Origin: Rhizobium sp. BK313
GTDB taxonomy: Bacteria; Pseudomonadota; Alphaproteobacteria; Rhizobiales; Rhizobiaceae
Assembly: GCF_014193655.1 (NCBI RefSeq)
Contig: NZ_JACHZQ010000009.1
Coordinates: forward strand, 124,001-188,000
DNA: 64,000 nt
Direction of reading: 5' to 3'
Made by a program: the position numbers and the translations under genes. Below the pieces are notes generated by a model. That model was not told where the DNA came from, did not search any database, and was given only the letters and a program-made list of their open reading frames with translations. Of the stretch, positions 42,358-52,051 are shown in pieces (positions within the stretch are counted from its first letter, which is position 1; each line of letters begins with the position of its first letter).

Positions 42358-43348
42358 ATTGAGAGCCCCGGGTGGCCTGGAAAACCTCAAAATCATCGAG
42401 GAAAATCGCCCAGAACCAAGACCCGGTGAGGTGTTGGTACGAATAGAGGCATGCTCCTTGAATTTGCGCGACGACTTTGTCGTCCGGGGTAAAGTGCCTT
42501 TTGATGACGGCCGCGTTCCGCTCTCAGACGGTGCGGGAAAGGTAATTGCGATTGGCGACGAGGTGAGCGAATTCGCAGTCGGAGACAACGTCGTCAGCAC
42601 ATTCTATCCCTACTGGTTGACGGGCGACATCACCTCCGCCACCCGACGGGATATACCTGGTGAACATTTCGACGGCTTTGCCTGCGAATATGTGTGCATG
42701 CCGGCCCATGCCTTTACGAAGACACCGGTGGGCTTTTCACATCTGGAAGCGGCAACCCTCACCTGTACGGCGGTGACTGCCTGGAGAGGTTTGGTGGTGT
42801 GCGGCCAGGTCAAACCCGGCGACACGATCCTGACCCTTGGAACAGGGAGCGTGTCGCTGTTTGCGCTGCAATTCGCGAAGGCCGCCGGCGCCCGCGTCAT
42901 TGCGACCTCATCGTCCGAGGAGAAGCTGGAGCAACTAGAACGTCTTGGAGCCGACGTCGTCATCAATTACAAGGCCGTGCCAGACTGGGGCCAGAAGGCA
43001 AGAGATCTGACGGACGGGCGCGGCGTCGATCACGTCATCGAGGTCGGAGGACCTGCTACCCTTGCGCAATCGATAGCGGCCTGCAGAACGGGCGGGCATA
43101 TAGCGCTCATCGGCGTGTTGACCGGTTTTGCCGGCGAGTTGATGATCCCGGCGCTATTTTCCAAACAGATTCGAGTGAGCGGGATCTCCATCGGCAGCCG
43201 TGCAGATCAAGAAGACATGATCCGTGCCATCGACGTAAATCGTATTAGGCCCATCGTTGACCGCAGTTTTCCGCTGGAAGAGATCGCCGGCGCGTTCAAC
43301 TATTACGGATTGGGCCAACATTTCGGCAAGGTTTGCCTTAACGTGTAG
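42344..43348 (+). CDS. Zinc-free quinone oxidoreductase (MDR family), copy 1
   Basis: A 334-residue medium-chain NADPH-dependent reductase of the quinone oxidoreductase type; it lacks the catalytic zinc ligands of alcohol dehydrogenases. The nucleotide site is LTLGTGSVSLFALQFAKAAG (about residues 163-182), in which the usual GxGxVG reads GTGSVS. The ATG at 42344 has AAGGGGG seven bases upstream. It overlaps the SRPBCC gene. It is closely similar to the third copy (both have TDGRGVDHVIEVGGP). Function is probably reduction of quinones or enones. Confidence 0.88.
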   Translation: MRLVRLRAPGGLENLKIIEENRPEPRPGEVLVRIEACSLNLRDDFVVRGKVPFDDGRVPLSDGAGKVIAIGDEVSEFAVGDNVVSTFYPYWLTGDITSATRRDIPGEHFDGFACEYVCMPAHAFTKTPVGFSHLEAATLTCTAVTAWRGLVVCGQVKPGDTILTLGTGSVSLFALQFAKAAGARVIATSSSEEKLEQLERLGADVVINYKAVPDWGQKARDLTDGRGVDHVIEVGGPATLAQSIAACRTGGHIALIGVLTGFAGELMIPALFSKQIRVSGISIGSRADQEDMIRAIDVNRIRPIVDRSFPLEEIAGAFNYYGLGQHFGKVCLNV

Positions 43349-43411
43349 GTTGGCCTGATCGCTGTGAACGCACAGTCAGCTCACCAATAGCCGTGATACT
43401 CATGCAACCGG

Positions 43412-44302
43412 TCACCCAAATTCGCGTAGGGCGTCTTCGATCATCGCCTCAAGGCTGCTTGCCTGTACGCCAAGTAGCCGCTCGGTTTCTGCTGAATCCA
43501 CGATGAGCGGTCGTTCAAAAAGATAGGTCATCTCCAGGAGTTCGTGCATTCCACCCGTCTCCATCTCTTCGGCGGAATATGTGCGAACTTCGGGGATGTC
43601 TGTGCCAATGATATTCGCAAATCGCCCGATAAGCTCTCGAGGCGAGGTATGTTGGGAAGGAACGTGAAACGCGCGTCCCCAGTCGCCGGAATAGCGGGAT
43701 GCCGCCACGAGGGTTCGCGCGACGTCCTTGGTAAAGGTCCAAGCGTGATTGGCATCGAGGTCCCCGAGGAAGGTGACCGGCTTCTTATCAAGCAACGACG
43801 GCAGGGCCAGCAGCGAGAAGTAGGTGACCGCGCCTTGCCCGAGATAATCACTCGATCGTATCTCGATGGCGGGGACGTTGGCGCGAAGGGCGCGCTGCCA
43901 CATGATCGTCCGGACGGTACCTTTTCTGCTCGTGGGATCGAGTGGAAGGTCCGGTCGCAGGGGGCTTTCTGCATGCTCGCCATAGCCGTAGACGTTTCCG
44001 AGGAGGACGATCTTCGCGCCGACGGATTCGGCTGCTCGCACCGTTCCATCGATGATCGGGAAGAAATCAGTTGGCCACCGATGATACGGGGCCATGGCGC
44101 ACATGAAGATTGCGTCCGCGCCCTCGCTGATGCTCGCGAGGGCAACGGCATCGGTGGCATCCGCTTGTACCAACCGCACACCCTCGAGCCCGATCGAGTT
44201 CACCGTCCTGCTTGTCAGGACGACGTCATGGCCTTCCTTACCAAGCAGGCGAGCTGTCTCTGTCCCTACCGGACCTGCACCCACGACAACATAGAAACTC
44301 AT
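43412..44302 (-). CDS. NAD(P)-binding epimerase/NmrA-like oxidoreductase
   Basis: A 296-residue Rossmann protein of the atypical SDR class. The N-terminal nucleotide motif is FYVVVGAGPVGTETARLLGK, with GxGxxG. The usual Tyr-xxx-Lys active site is not clear (LGNVYGYGEHAES), suggesting an NmrA-like or reductase/sensor role. It is convergent with the quinone oxidoreductase and divergent from the AraC gene, which may regulate it. Confidence 0.85.
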   Translation of the reverse strand: MSFYVVVGAGPVGTETARLLGKEGHDVVLTSRTVNSIGLEGVRLVQADATDAVALASISEGADAIFMCAMAPYHRWPTDFFPIIDGTVRAAESVGAKIVLLGNVYGYGEHAESPLRPDLPLDPTSRKGTVRTIMWQRALRANVPAIEIRSSDYLGQGAVTYFSLLALPSLLDKKPVTFLGDLDANHAWTFTKDVARTLVAASRYSGDWGRAFHVPSQHTSPRELIGRFANIIGTDIPEVRTYSAEEMETGGMHELLEMTYLFERPLIVDSAETERLLGVQASSLEAMIEDALREFG

Positions 44303-44396
44303 GATAACCTCTTCGCGTTCTGGTGATGAGGTTCACTTAACGGGCAATCGGATTGAAAATCGCACAGGAATTGCCAAATGTTAGGCAGAATCCGCT

Positions 44397-45239
44397 ATGA
44401 ATTTGAGGGCAGTTCACATGCACCTGCAATCTGCTTCACCTTATCCTGACGCGCGGGTCACAGCTTCTTCGCGACATGTGGAGGCAGGAACCTATCGCCT
44501 GCCGAAAGCGCAGCATCATCGCATCATGGTTCACGCCAGCGCCGCAACGCGGACCTACTGTAACGACGTCGCGAAATATTTCATAAGACGCGCCGGAGAC
44601 GTGGATATTGTGCCAGCAGGCCGGGAGGCGGGGTTCGAGGCAGAGACCTCCTTCGACACACTGGAGATTCGCCTTACGCCCTCCCTGCTCGAGGGCGTAG
44701 CGGCCGAGCTTGGCACAGGGGCAAGCTTGCGGAGGTTCGACACACGGCACTTGCTTCGCGACATGCGTATCCAATACCTTGCCCAGGCGCTGGAAAGCGA
44801 CCTGAAGGCCGGATTGCCAAGCGGACACTTGTTTGCAGATGGCGTCGGCGTGGCGCTCGCGGTCCGCCTGCTCGGGCTTGATGACCCGAGAGCCGAGCGA
44901 ACGGTTAGGTTGTCGCATGATCAACTCAGCCGCGTCGTCATGTACATAGATGCCAATCTGCATGAGGCGCTTACGATCGATGAACTTAGCCGCATCGCAG
45001 GCGCAAGCAGCTCTCATCTGCGAACCTGGTTCAAAGCGGCAATGGGTACGACACTTCACCGCTACGTGTTACGGCGGCGCGTCGACCGTGCTCGAACCCT
45101 ATTGCTCGCAGGCGACAACAGCATCAGCGAAGTGGCTCATTTGACTGGTTTCGCGCATCAGTCTCATCTCGCGCACTGGATGCGACGAGAAATCGGGGAG
45201 ACGCCTCGTGGCTTGAGACGGGCAAAACCGGTCTCATGA
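44397..45239 (+). CDS. AraC-family regulator
   Basis: A 280-residue AraC regulator. The C-terminal DNA-binding domain (about residues 180-280) has two helix-turn-helix units, LTIDELSRIAGASSSHLRTW and ISEVAHLTGFAHQSHLAHWM, and ends with the family GETPRGLRR. The N-terminal domain is a cupin-type sensor. It is divergent from the NmrA-like gene by 94 bases, a likely target. Signal unknown. Confidence 0.92.
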   Translation: MNLRAVHMHLQSASPYPDARVTASSRHVEAGTYRLPKAQHHRIMVHASAATRTYCNDVAKYFIRRAGDVDIVPAGREAGFEAETSFDTLEIRLTPSLLEGVAAELGTGASLRRFDTRHLLRDMRIQYLAQALESDLKAGLPSGHLFADGVGVALAVRLLGLDDPRAERTVRLSHDQLSRVVMYIDANLHEALTIDELSRIAGASSSHLRTWFKAAMGTTLHRYVLRRRVDRARTLLLAGDNSISEVAHLTGFAHQSHLAHWMRREIGETPRGLRRAKPVS

Positions 45240-45518
45240 GCCTTGGCACTTTGTCCAGTGCACTTCCGATTGACTTGGACGTCAGCCTTTCACTCTGACG
45301 TCCGCTGCCTTTGGATCTCCCTAACGCTGTCGGTGCACGCTACAAGAAAATCGATCAGAAACCCTCTACGCGTGCCCGTCTTCAATAATCTGTCGATGCG
45401 CCCACTCGTAATCTCAGGACTCGCAAAGCAGTTGCCGTTGCGTGCGCACCGCAGCGAGCCCCAAGCCGATCCTTGGGCACGTTACGGATGCGTAGCCGTT
45501 TCGTCGATCGCGGGATCC

Positions 45519-46451
45519 CTATGCTTGCGACCAGGGAAGGCTTTTGGAGAACCGGTCGGTGATCCAATCGGCGAAAGCGCGTGTCTTATTGGGAACAAGT
45601 TGCGTGGATGGATGCACGACGTAGACACCGCCTTCGTCGGGAACCGGATAGTCTTCGAGAATACGAACAAGCCGCCCATCGGTAAGCTCACGACCGACGA
45701 GCCAGTCGGTCGCGTAGAGCAAGCCATGTCCGCTGATTGCCGCAAGCACCAATGCTTCGGCGTCATCCGAGATAAAGGGACCGGAAACCGGGACCGAAAG
45801 TTGCGCCCCACTCGGCATTATAAATTCCCAAAGATATGGGTTCGGCTTTCCAGAGAAAATCAGGCAATCATGTCCGGCGAGATCGTTTGGCGTCGGGGGT
45901 GCCGCATGCCGTTGGAGATAGGAGGGGGATGCGACGATCATGCGTTTTCGATCCGCCAGCTTGCGGCTTACGAGCCGCGAATCCGGCAATACCCCAAGGC
46001 GTACGGCGAGATCGAATCCTTCGCCAATTAGGTCCACGAAACGGTTCGAGAAGGCGACATCGAGTGTAACACCGCGATAGGCTGCGCGGAACTCGACAAG
46101 TAATGGCATCAGCCACATTCGGCCGAAACTGCCGGGCAGAGCAAGGCGAAGGCGACCTTGCGGCTCTCCGTTTGAAAATCGTTCCGTTTCTTGGCCGGCG
46201 GTCATCAATCCCTGGAGCAAAGGTCGGATGCGCTGAAGATAGATTTCACCTGCTTCGGTCAGCGCGACACTGCGGGTGGAGCGCTCCAGAAGCCGAACGC
46301 CGAGTCTCTGCTCCAGGTTCTGGACGCGCCGGGATACGACAGTAGCGTCGCGGTGGAGCCGTCGGCCAGCTGCGTTGAAGGAGCCATCTTCGGCAACGGC
46401 GACGAAGGCAGTCAAACTTTCAATATCGGGCAGAGGAGACAATTGCTGCAT
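45519..46451 (-). CDS. LysR-family regulator, divergent from quinone oxidoreductase 2
   Basis: A 310-residue LysR regulator. The N-terminal helix-turn-helix is FVAVAEDGSFNAAGRRLHRD followed by ATVVSRRVQNLEQR. The ATG at 46451 begins at the usual LysR N-terminus; the ATG at 46484 adds 11 residues. The gene lies 93 bases from the divergent oxidoreductase start at 46545, the standard LysR-target layout. Confidence 0.9.
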   Translation of the reverse strand: MQQLSPLPDIESLTAFVAVAEDGSFNAAGRRLHRDATVVSRRVQNLEQRLGVRLLERSTRSVALTEAGEIYLQRIRPLLQGLMTAGQETERFSNGEPQGRLRLALPGSFGRMWLMPLLVEFRAAYRGVTLDVAFSNRFVDLIGEGFDLAVRLGVLPDSRLVSRKLADRKRMIVASPSYLQRHAAPPTPNDLAGHDCLIFSGKPNPYLWEFIMPSGAQLSVPVSGPFISDDAEALVLAAISGHGLLYATDWLVGRELTDGRLVRILEDYPVPDEGGVYVVHPSTQLVPNKTRAFADWITDRFSKSLPWSQA

Positions 46452-46544
46452 AAATCGCAGATATACACTGCAATTTATCGCCATTCCACAAAATTACTGC
46501 AGCGATCACATTGCAAGCATTCAAACCTCCCGAAAGGAATGCAC

Positions 46545-47552
46545 ATGCAAGCAATTACGCTGAATGGACCTTCGCTGGATCTCCTGACCAGAGTTGAACT
46601 TCCCGATCCGCTGCCGCCAGGTCACGGTCAGGTCCTTGTACGAATGCACGCGGCCAGCCTCAATTTCATCGACCTCGCCGTCGCGTTCGGGAAATATCCC
46701 GGTATCAGCTTTCCGCTTGTGCCTATTGCCGACGGCGTTGGCGAGATAATTGCAATTGGCGACGATGTCTTAGACCTTGCAGTTGGCGACCGCGTTGCTT
46801 TGCATCCGAAGACGATCTGGTTTGCGGGACGTGGAACGATAGAGAAAGCGAACGCAACCCGCGGCGTGTCACGCCCAGGTTCCCTCATTGAAATCGCGAC
46901 CGTCGATGCAGGCTCCGTTGTCAAGGTGGCGGAGCACCTATCCTGGGAAGCGGCTGCAACCGTACCGATCGCAGCGACGACCGCCTGGAACGCGCTTGTG
47001 TGCGCCGATGTCGGTCCTGGCTCGACTGTTGTTTTTCTTGGAACGGGCGGCGTTTCTATCTTTGGTCTGCAACTCGCCAAGGCAAGAGGGGCACGCGCAA
47101 TTGTCACGTCTTCTTCAGACGAGAAACTCGAACTCGCCCGCAAACTGGGAGCGGATGAAACCATCAATTACAATGAATCTCCCGACTGGGACTTGCAGGT
47201 CCTCAAATTGACCAGCGGATTGGGTGCCGACCTCGTCCTGGACACTGTTGGAACGGCGACATTTACGCGCTCGCTGTCTGCAGCCCGGTATGGGGGTGTG
47301 ATTTTCACAATCGGTTTCGTCACCGGGACGAACTTGCAGATCGATCTGATGCCGATCATCGTCAAGGCGCTGCGGATCCAAGGCAACAACACAGGATCAG
47401 CGGAGGATTTTGGTAAGGTCATGCAGGCCATAAAGGCTGCACGGATCGATCCCGTGGTGGCTGAGACATTCAGCGTGGGCGATGTTGCCGAAGCCTACCA
47501 TGCCCAATCCAATGGGCCCGTTGGAAAACTCGCTGTCCGTCTCGATTGGTAG
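46545..47552 (+). CDS. Zinc-free quinone oxidoreductase (MDR family), copy 2
   Basis: A 335-residue medium-chain reductase, the most divergent of the three copies here. The nucleotide site is VVFLGTGGVSIFGLQLAKAR (about residues 164-183). The ATG at 46545 follows AAGGA by six bases; the ATG at 46539 is too close to it. An unusual loop WFAGRGTIEKANATRGVSRP replaces the shorter loop of the others. It is divergent from a LysR regulator. A hairpin follows the stop. Confidence 0.9.
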   Translation: MQAITLNGPSLDLLTRVELPDPLPPGHGQVLVRMHAASLNFIDLAVAFGKYPGISFPLVPIADGVGEIIAIGDDVLDLAVGDRVALHPKTIWFAGRGTIEKANATRGVSRPGSLIEIATVDAGSVVKVAEHLSWEAAATVPIAATTAWNALVCADVGPGSTVVFLGTGGVSIFGLQLAKARGARAIVTSSSDEKLELARKLGADETINYNESPDWDLQVLKLTSGLGADLVLDTVGTATFTRSLSAARYGGVIFTIGFVTGTNLQIDLMPIIVKALRIQGNNTGSAEDFGKVMQAIKAARIDPVVAETFSVGDVAEAYHAQSNGPVGKLAVRLDW

Positions 47553-47583
47553 CTGCCGGGCACCCGAAAATGGCAGGGCTAAA

Positions 47584-47612
47584 GCCAGATCCGGGAGAAA
47601 CACCGATCTGGC
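47584..47612 (+). terminator. Hairpin after quinone oxidoreductase 2
   Basis: Eight-pair stem GCCAGATC/GATCTGGC with a 13-base loop, 32 bases after the stop codon. No T run. The rest of the gap to 47919 (about 300 bases) contains nothing I can support. Confidence 0.45.
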
Positions 47613-47919
47613 CGGTCCTTCGACACGGGCCGAGACTTTCTAGATATGCCTAGCCGCCGCTCGCGCCACAGGTTATCGAAGGCTTCATACCGAAGGCCCA
47701 TGGCGCCTCCCTCGACATTCCCACGACCAGGACACCCGATGCCCAAGCGGATGTGCATCAGCATCTGAAACCGGCTTGCGCGTTTTCGGCCAGGTGTGGC
47801 CGCTCCCCAAAACCCCGCCAGACTTGTTACTCCCGCTCATTCGTCGCCAGATCCTAATCTCCGTCATGATCATCAGAGAACCACTCCTGATGGCATGGTC
47901 AGCGTAATAGGAGCACGTC

Positions 47920-48663
47920 TTGAATATCGAAAACAAAACGGTCTTGATCACCGGTGCCAACCGAGGCATCGGCCAGGCTCTCTTGAACGAAGTACTGCGG
48001 CGCGGCGCAAAGCGCGTTTATGCAGGATCACGCGGCGAACAGCATCATGACGATGAACGCGTCATCTTCGTCAAACTTGACATCACCGACGAGCATGACG
48101 TCCGACAGGCGGCCGAGGCCATAAAGAGCCTCGATATCCTCATCAACAACGCCGGTATCTTCATGCCTGACGATCTTAGCGATGTGGAAATCATCAATCG
48201 CCACCTGGCGGTCAACTTCTTTGGTCCGCTGAAGGTAACCCAAGCCCTTCTGCCGGCGTTGACGCGCTCCAGGGGTGCTATTGTGAACAACCTCTCTCTG
48301 TCGGCCCTGGTGCCGGTCGCGTCCACGCCAGCCTATTCGATTTCGAAAGCCGCGGCACATAATCTCATGCAGGCCTTCAGAGCGCTGCTGTCAGGCCGCG
48401 GGGTGGCGGTGCATAGCTGCTTCACGGGTCCGGTCGATACCGACATGACGCGCGGCTTCGACGTTCCGAAGTCGCCGCCCGGCCTGGTGGCAGCGGGAAT
48501 ACTCGACGGATTGGAAAAAGGTGAGGAAGATATCTTCCCCGACCCCTACTCGGAGCGAATTGCCGGTGGGTGGCGCGGCGGCGTCATAAAAGCGCTCGAG
48601 CAGGAATTCGCCGCTTTCGCTCCGCCAGTGCCTGCGGACGCTGGAGATTGTTGCCACCACTGA
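47920..48663 (+). CDS. Short-chain dehydrogenase/reductase
   Basis: A 247-residue SDR enzyme with cofactor motif VLITGANRGIGQALLNEVLR, NNAG (ILINNAGIF) and active site Ser-Tyr-Lys in VNNLSLSA / PAYSISKAAAHN (Tyr about residue 141). Its start is a TTG at 47920 with AGGAG six to seven bases upstream; no closer ATG fits. The C-terminus has CCHH. It stands alone between the second and third regulator-oxidoreductase units. Substrate unknown. Confidence 0.88.
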   Translation: MNIENKTVLITGANRGIGQALLNEVLRRGAKRVYAGSRGEQHHDDERVIFVKLDITDEHDVRQAAEAIKSLDILINNAGIFMPDDLSDVEIINRHLAVNFFGPLKVTQALLPALTRSRGAIVNNLSLSALVPVASTPAYSISKAAAHNLMQAFRALLSGRGVAVHSCFTGPVDTDMTRGFDVPKSPPGLVAAGILDGLEKGEEDIFPDPYSERIAGGWRGGVIKALEQEFAAFAPPVPADAGDCCHH

Positions 48664-48758
48664 CATTTCCCATTGCAAGCGAACGGCTCGGTAGTGCTTT
48701 TCGCTTGCAATTGATCGCGTATGAAGCGGCGCCCACCGGTCTTCCTCAGAGCGTGGGC

Positions 48759-49637
48759 CTAGCTGATAACGGGTTGCGTGCCAGTGATAAAACCGCGCGC
48801 AACGGTCGAAATCGCATCGGCGACCTTCGACATGGATCCGAGATGCGGAGAGCGCAGCATCACGACGTCCAGATGCAGATCCTGGTCGCTTATGTTGACC
48901 CTCTCGATGCCATGCGGCGACGAGCTTTCAAACAGGCGCCCGGGCATCAACCCGAGACCGAAGCCCCTGCGAACCAGCGCGAGCTGCATGCCTGCATCCT
49001 CGATTTCTGCTGCAATTGTCAGGGGTTGGCGCTGGCCGGCCAGCAACTCTGCGAGACAACGGCGGGCGTCGCAGGGTTCTGGGCTCAGTACCCACGCCCT
49101 GGTGTCAGGATCATCGGCGATGCTGGATCCGTTCGCGCCGACGACGATCAGTTTTTCGTCGCCGATATTCTCGGCTTGCGGGTAACGGGATCGCTCGGAC
49201 AACAGGATGGCGGCATCGAGATGCCCCAATCGAAACTGCTCGGCAAGCTCATGGCTCCATTGCGATTTTAGCCGCATCGACACCCTGGGAAAACGTGCCG
49301 TTGCCGAGCCGAGTTCTCCGGCAAGACTGTCATGTGCTAGCCCCTTGGCCACACCAAGCCGGAACAAGCCGTTTGGTTCCGGCGCCGCTGCGACGGCCTT
49401 CATATTCTCGAAGGCAGCGAGGATATCGCGACTGCGGGCCAGCACTTCCTGTCCTGCCGGCGTCAGCACCGGTGGCTTCTGTCGGCGGTCAAGCAGCGTG
49501 ATGCCGAGCGCCTGTTCAAACCGCTGGATCTGGCGGCTGACGGCGGGCTGGGTCAGCGGTAGACGTTGCGCGACCTTTTGCACCGATCCTTCATCGGCAA
49601 ACAACACGAATGTCCGCATCTCGTCAAACATGTTCAT
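48759..49637 (-). CDS. LysR-family regulator, divergent from quinone oxidoreductase 3
   Basis: A 292-residue LysR regulator. The N-terminal helix-turn-helix is FVLFADEGSVQKVAQRLPLT followed by QPAVSRQIQRFEQAL. An ATG at 49631 is an alternative start. It is divergent from the oxidoreductase gene at 49729 with a 91-base AT-rich control region, as for the second copy. Confidence 0.9.
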   Translation of the reverse strand: MNMFDEMRTFVLFADEGSVQKVAQRLPLTQPAVSRQIQRFEQALGITLLDRRQKPPVLTPAGQEVLARSRDILAAFENMKAVAAAPEPNGLFRLGVAKGLAHDSLAGELGSATARFPRVSMRLKSQWSHELAEQFRLGHLDAAILLSERSRYPQAENIGDEKLIVVGANGSSIADDPDTRAWVLSPEPCDARRCLAELLAGQRQPLTIAAEIEDAGMQLALVRRGFGLGLMPGRLFESSSPHGIERVNISDQDLHLDVVMLRSPHLGSMSKVADAISTVARGFITGTQPVIS

Positions 49638-49728
49638 TCCGCATAATTATTTTGCATATTATGAATTTGTATATCGTAGAGATCAAGTCCAGTCTCCCGG
49701 CATGGATACATCAGCCCGGAGAAATTTC

Positions 49729-50745
49729 ATGAAAGCGATCGTCCTCAATGAGGCAGGCAACCTCGACAATCTGACACTGGAAGAGCGCCCGATGCCGCAG
49801 CCCGAGCGCCAGGAAATCTTGATCCGCGTCAAGGCAACGGCACTCAACTATCGGGATCTCGAAATTGCGCATGGACATTACCATACGGCATTCCGGCTGC
49901 CGCTCGTCCCTTTGTCGGACGGCGTCGGTGAGGTCATTGCCATCGGCGAAGACGTGACGCGTTTCAAGATCGGCGATAGGGTCTGCAGCACGTTCTGGCA
50001 GCGCTGGACTGGCGGCTCCTTCCGAATGGCCGAGCCTTCCTACCAACGCGGCGGCCCGCTCGACGGGCTTCTTTCGGAATATGCAATTCTCGATGAACAA
50101 GCAGCCGTTTTCGCACCGCGCAATCTGAGCGATATAGAAGCGTCGACCTTGCCTTGCGCCGCCGTCACCGCTTGGCAAGCCCTTGTGACCGAGGGGCACA
50201 TCAGGGCCGGAGAAACCGTTCTTGTCCAGGGAACCGGGGGCGTATCGCTTTTTGCACTGCAGTTCGCCCGCGCGAGCGGCGCGCGTGTGATCGTCACCTC
50301 CAGCAGCGACGAAAAGCTGGAGCGCGCAAAGAGCCTCGGTGCGTTCGGCGGGATCAACTATCGGCGTACACCGGAATGGTCCGCCGCTGTTCTCGATATG
50401 ACTGACGGGCGCGGTGTCGATCACGTCATCGAGGTCGGGGGGCCGCAGAGCTTCGAGCAGTCACTGAAGGCGGCATCCCGTCGGGGTCAGATCAACGTCA
50501 TCGGTTATCTGGGCGGCTCAGAAGGTAACATCAATCCTCTCGATATCTTTCGAAAGCAAGTAGAGGTCCGCGGCATTCCCGTTGGATCGCGCGAATCGTT
50601 CGAGGCCATGAACCGTGCCATAGAAGCTCTCGACCTCAAACCGGTGATCGATCGCGTATTCGACTGGACAGACGTTGCAAACTCGATGCGCTATTTTGCA
50701 GCCGAGTCCCGCTTCGGAAAGGTCGTGCTGCAGCACGTCGGATGA
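49729..50745 (+). CDS. Zinc-free quinone oxidoreductase (MDR family), copy 3
   Basis: A 338-residue medium-chain reductase, closest to copy 1 in the window. The cofactor site is VLVQGTGGVSLFALQFARAS, and it shares TDGRGVDHVIEVGGP with copy 1. The ATG at 49729 has GGAG upstream at a normal distance; the long in-frame extension to 49207 lies over the LysR gene and is rejected. It is divergent from a LysR gene. Confidence 0.9.
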   Translation: MKAIVLNEAGNLDNLTLEERPMPQPERQEILIRVKATALNYRDLEIAHGHYHTAFRLPLVPLSDGVGEVIAIGEDVTRFKIGDRVCSTFWQRWTGGSFRMAEPSYQRGGPLDGLLSEYAILDEQAAVFAPRNLSDIEASTLPCAAVTAWQALVTEGHIRAGETVLVQGTGGVSLFALQFARASGARVIVTSSSDEKLERAKSLGAFGGINYRRTPEWSAAVLDMTDGRGVDHVIEVGGPQSFEQSLKAASRRGQINVIGYLGGSEGNINPLDIFRKQVEVRGIPVGSRESFEAMNRAIEALDLKPVIDRVFDWTDVANSMRYFAAESRFGKVVLQHVG

Positions 50746-50993
50746 AGCATACTGCGGACGATCTCGCTGAACCGCGCCCTGCACGGCGGCAGATTGGTGT
50801 CATAAGCGCCGTCAGCTACCCGCTATCCCGGATTGCGTCGTTTTCGCGCTCGCATTGGGATGGTTGCAAGGTTCCTTCGCGATTCCTGATTTGATCAGAA
50901 GGTGAGGACAGCATTGACGGGCAAGATCGCGGCGCCCTCGCGACCAACGGGCTTCGTATTGTACAACGTGAATTTGCTGGCGAACAAAGCCGC

Positions 50994-51254
50994 TCAATCA
51001 TAAACCTCTCCGTGTCCAACTTGCAGATCCTTCACTGCGTCTACCGCGGGTCCGTCCGAGGGGTCTGGATCTTCCTCATAGGCGAGCCTCTGCTTATTCG
51101 CCGTTTCGACGATTGCATTGAGAACTTCCTTCGAACCCCATCCGGCCGCATTTGCATCCGCAACGAGTTCTCGGATGATAGCTTCCATCGCCGTCACCGC
51201 TTCGCGGGCACGGTCCATCGACGTCGTAGTGGTGAGCGGCGGAATTTTTGTCAT
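50994..51254 (-). CDS. Small conserved hypothetical protein
   Basis: An 86-residue acidic helical protein (MTKIPPLTTTTSMDRAREAV and following) of unknown function. The ATG at 51254 has an AAGGGAGATGAT site; the longer frame to 51476 has no ribosome site and a different composition. Residues 14-60 look like a helical bundle. No neighbour in the same direction within 300 bases. Confidence 0.6.
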   Translation of the reverse strand: MTKIPPLTTTTSMDRAREAVTAMEAIIRELVADANAAGWGSKEVLNAIVETANKQRLAYEEDPDPSDGPAVDAVKDLQVGHGEVYD

Positions 51255-51514
51255 ATCATCTCCCTTCACCCAGACAGCAGCAGCGTGGGTCATTCCGTTG
51301 TACTCCTTCGCAACGTGTAGCGTCCATATTGCGTTTGGTTTGGGAGCAACGCTCGTAATGGCCAGCTTCGGAGCCGATCGCGGGAGTCTTTCAGCGGCGA
51401 CAATGAAGGCCACGGCTGGCTTGATGTCCGGCAGTGGTCGTTTGCACTTGACTCTCCGCCCCAAAAAACAGAACATTTAGAGAACATTTGGGCTAAGAGA
51501 GTGCTCTCCAGGCA

Positions 51515-51778
51515 ATGAGGCACCGCAAGGGTATAAATCTAATAGCACACAGCAGCACGGACCTTTGTGACGCAACCTTGCACACATTGCCGCAGTGGTT
51601 CACGTTGACAGGAGAATGCGCGAAATGCGGTCACGCGAGACCACTGGATCGCCATAATATTTCCAGGAAGCACGGAAAGCATCTTTCGCTTATCATACTG
51701 GCCGCATGTCTACAGTGCACTCGGTGCTCAAATAAAGGCGACAATCGCATCCTTATAGGAACGATCCCAAGAGATTAG
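51515..51778 (+). CDS. Small zinc-ribbon protein
   Basis: An 87-residue protein whose C-terminal two thirds match a small rhizobial zinc-ribbon type: ECAKCGHARPLD (CxxC), then about 20 residues, then CLQCTRCSNKGDN (CxxC, with an extra Cys) and a C-terminal ILIGTIPRD. The four Cys should bind one zinc. The N-terminal 25 residues are poorly conserved in type and the start is uncertain, with no good ribosome site. Function unknown; possibly nucleic-acid binding. Confidence 0.55.
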   Translation: MRHRKGINLIAHSSTDLCDATLHTLPQWFTLTGECAKCGHARPLDRHNISRKHGKHLSLIILAACLQCTRCSNKGDNRILIGTIPRD

Positions 51779-52051
51779 CCGGGTGATGCTACCCACCCCG
51801 CGGTCTCAGTTCACCAGGGTTAGAAGAGCGCAGCAAGCGGACCAGCAGGCGGGGTTTCGCTTAAAAGGCGACAAACTTCCAATCTCAGCCCTTGGCTTGC
51901 CAGCACCGTTTTCAACTTTCTGCTTGCCAGAATGCCGGTTGGAAGAGGCTAACGGACATTTGGAAATTTCGCGTGCAACTGGGAAGATCCTACTGCGCCT
52001 CCTATGAGAAAAAAAGCTGATGACTGAGAAAAAGGATTGACCTGATGGCAG

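Noticed and set aside
46191..46544. N-terminal extension of quinone oxidoreductase 2
   Set aside because: It lies over the divergent LysR gene and promoter; the family start is at 46545.
49207..49728. Long N-terminal extension of quinone oxidoreductase 3
   Set aside because: It lies antisense to the LysR gene; the family N-terminus and ribosome site are at 49729.
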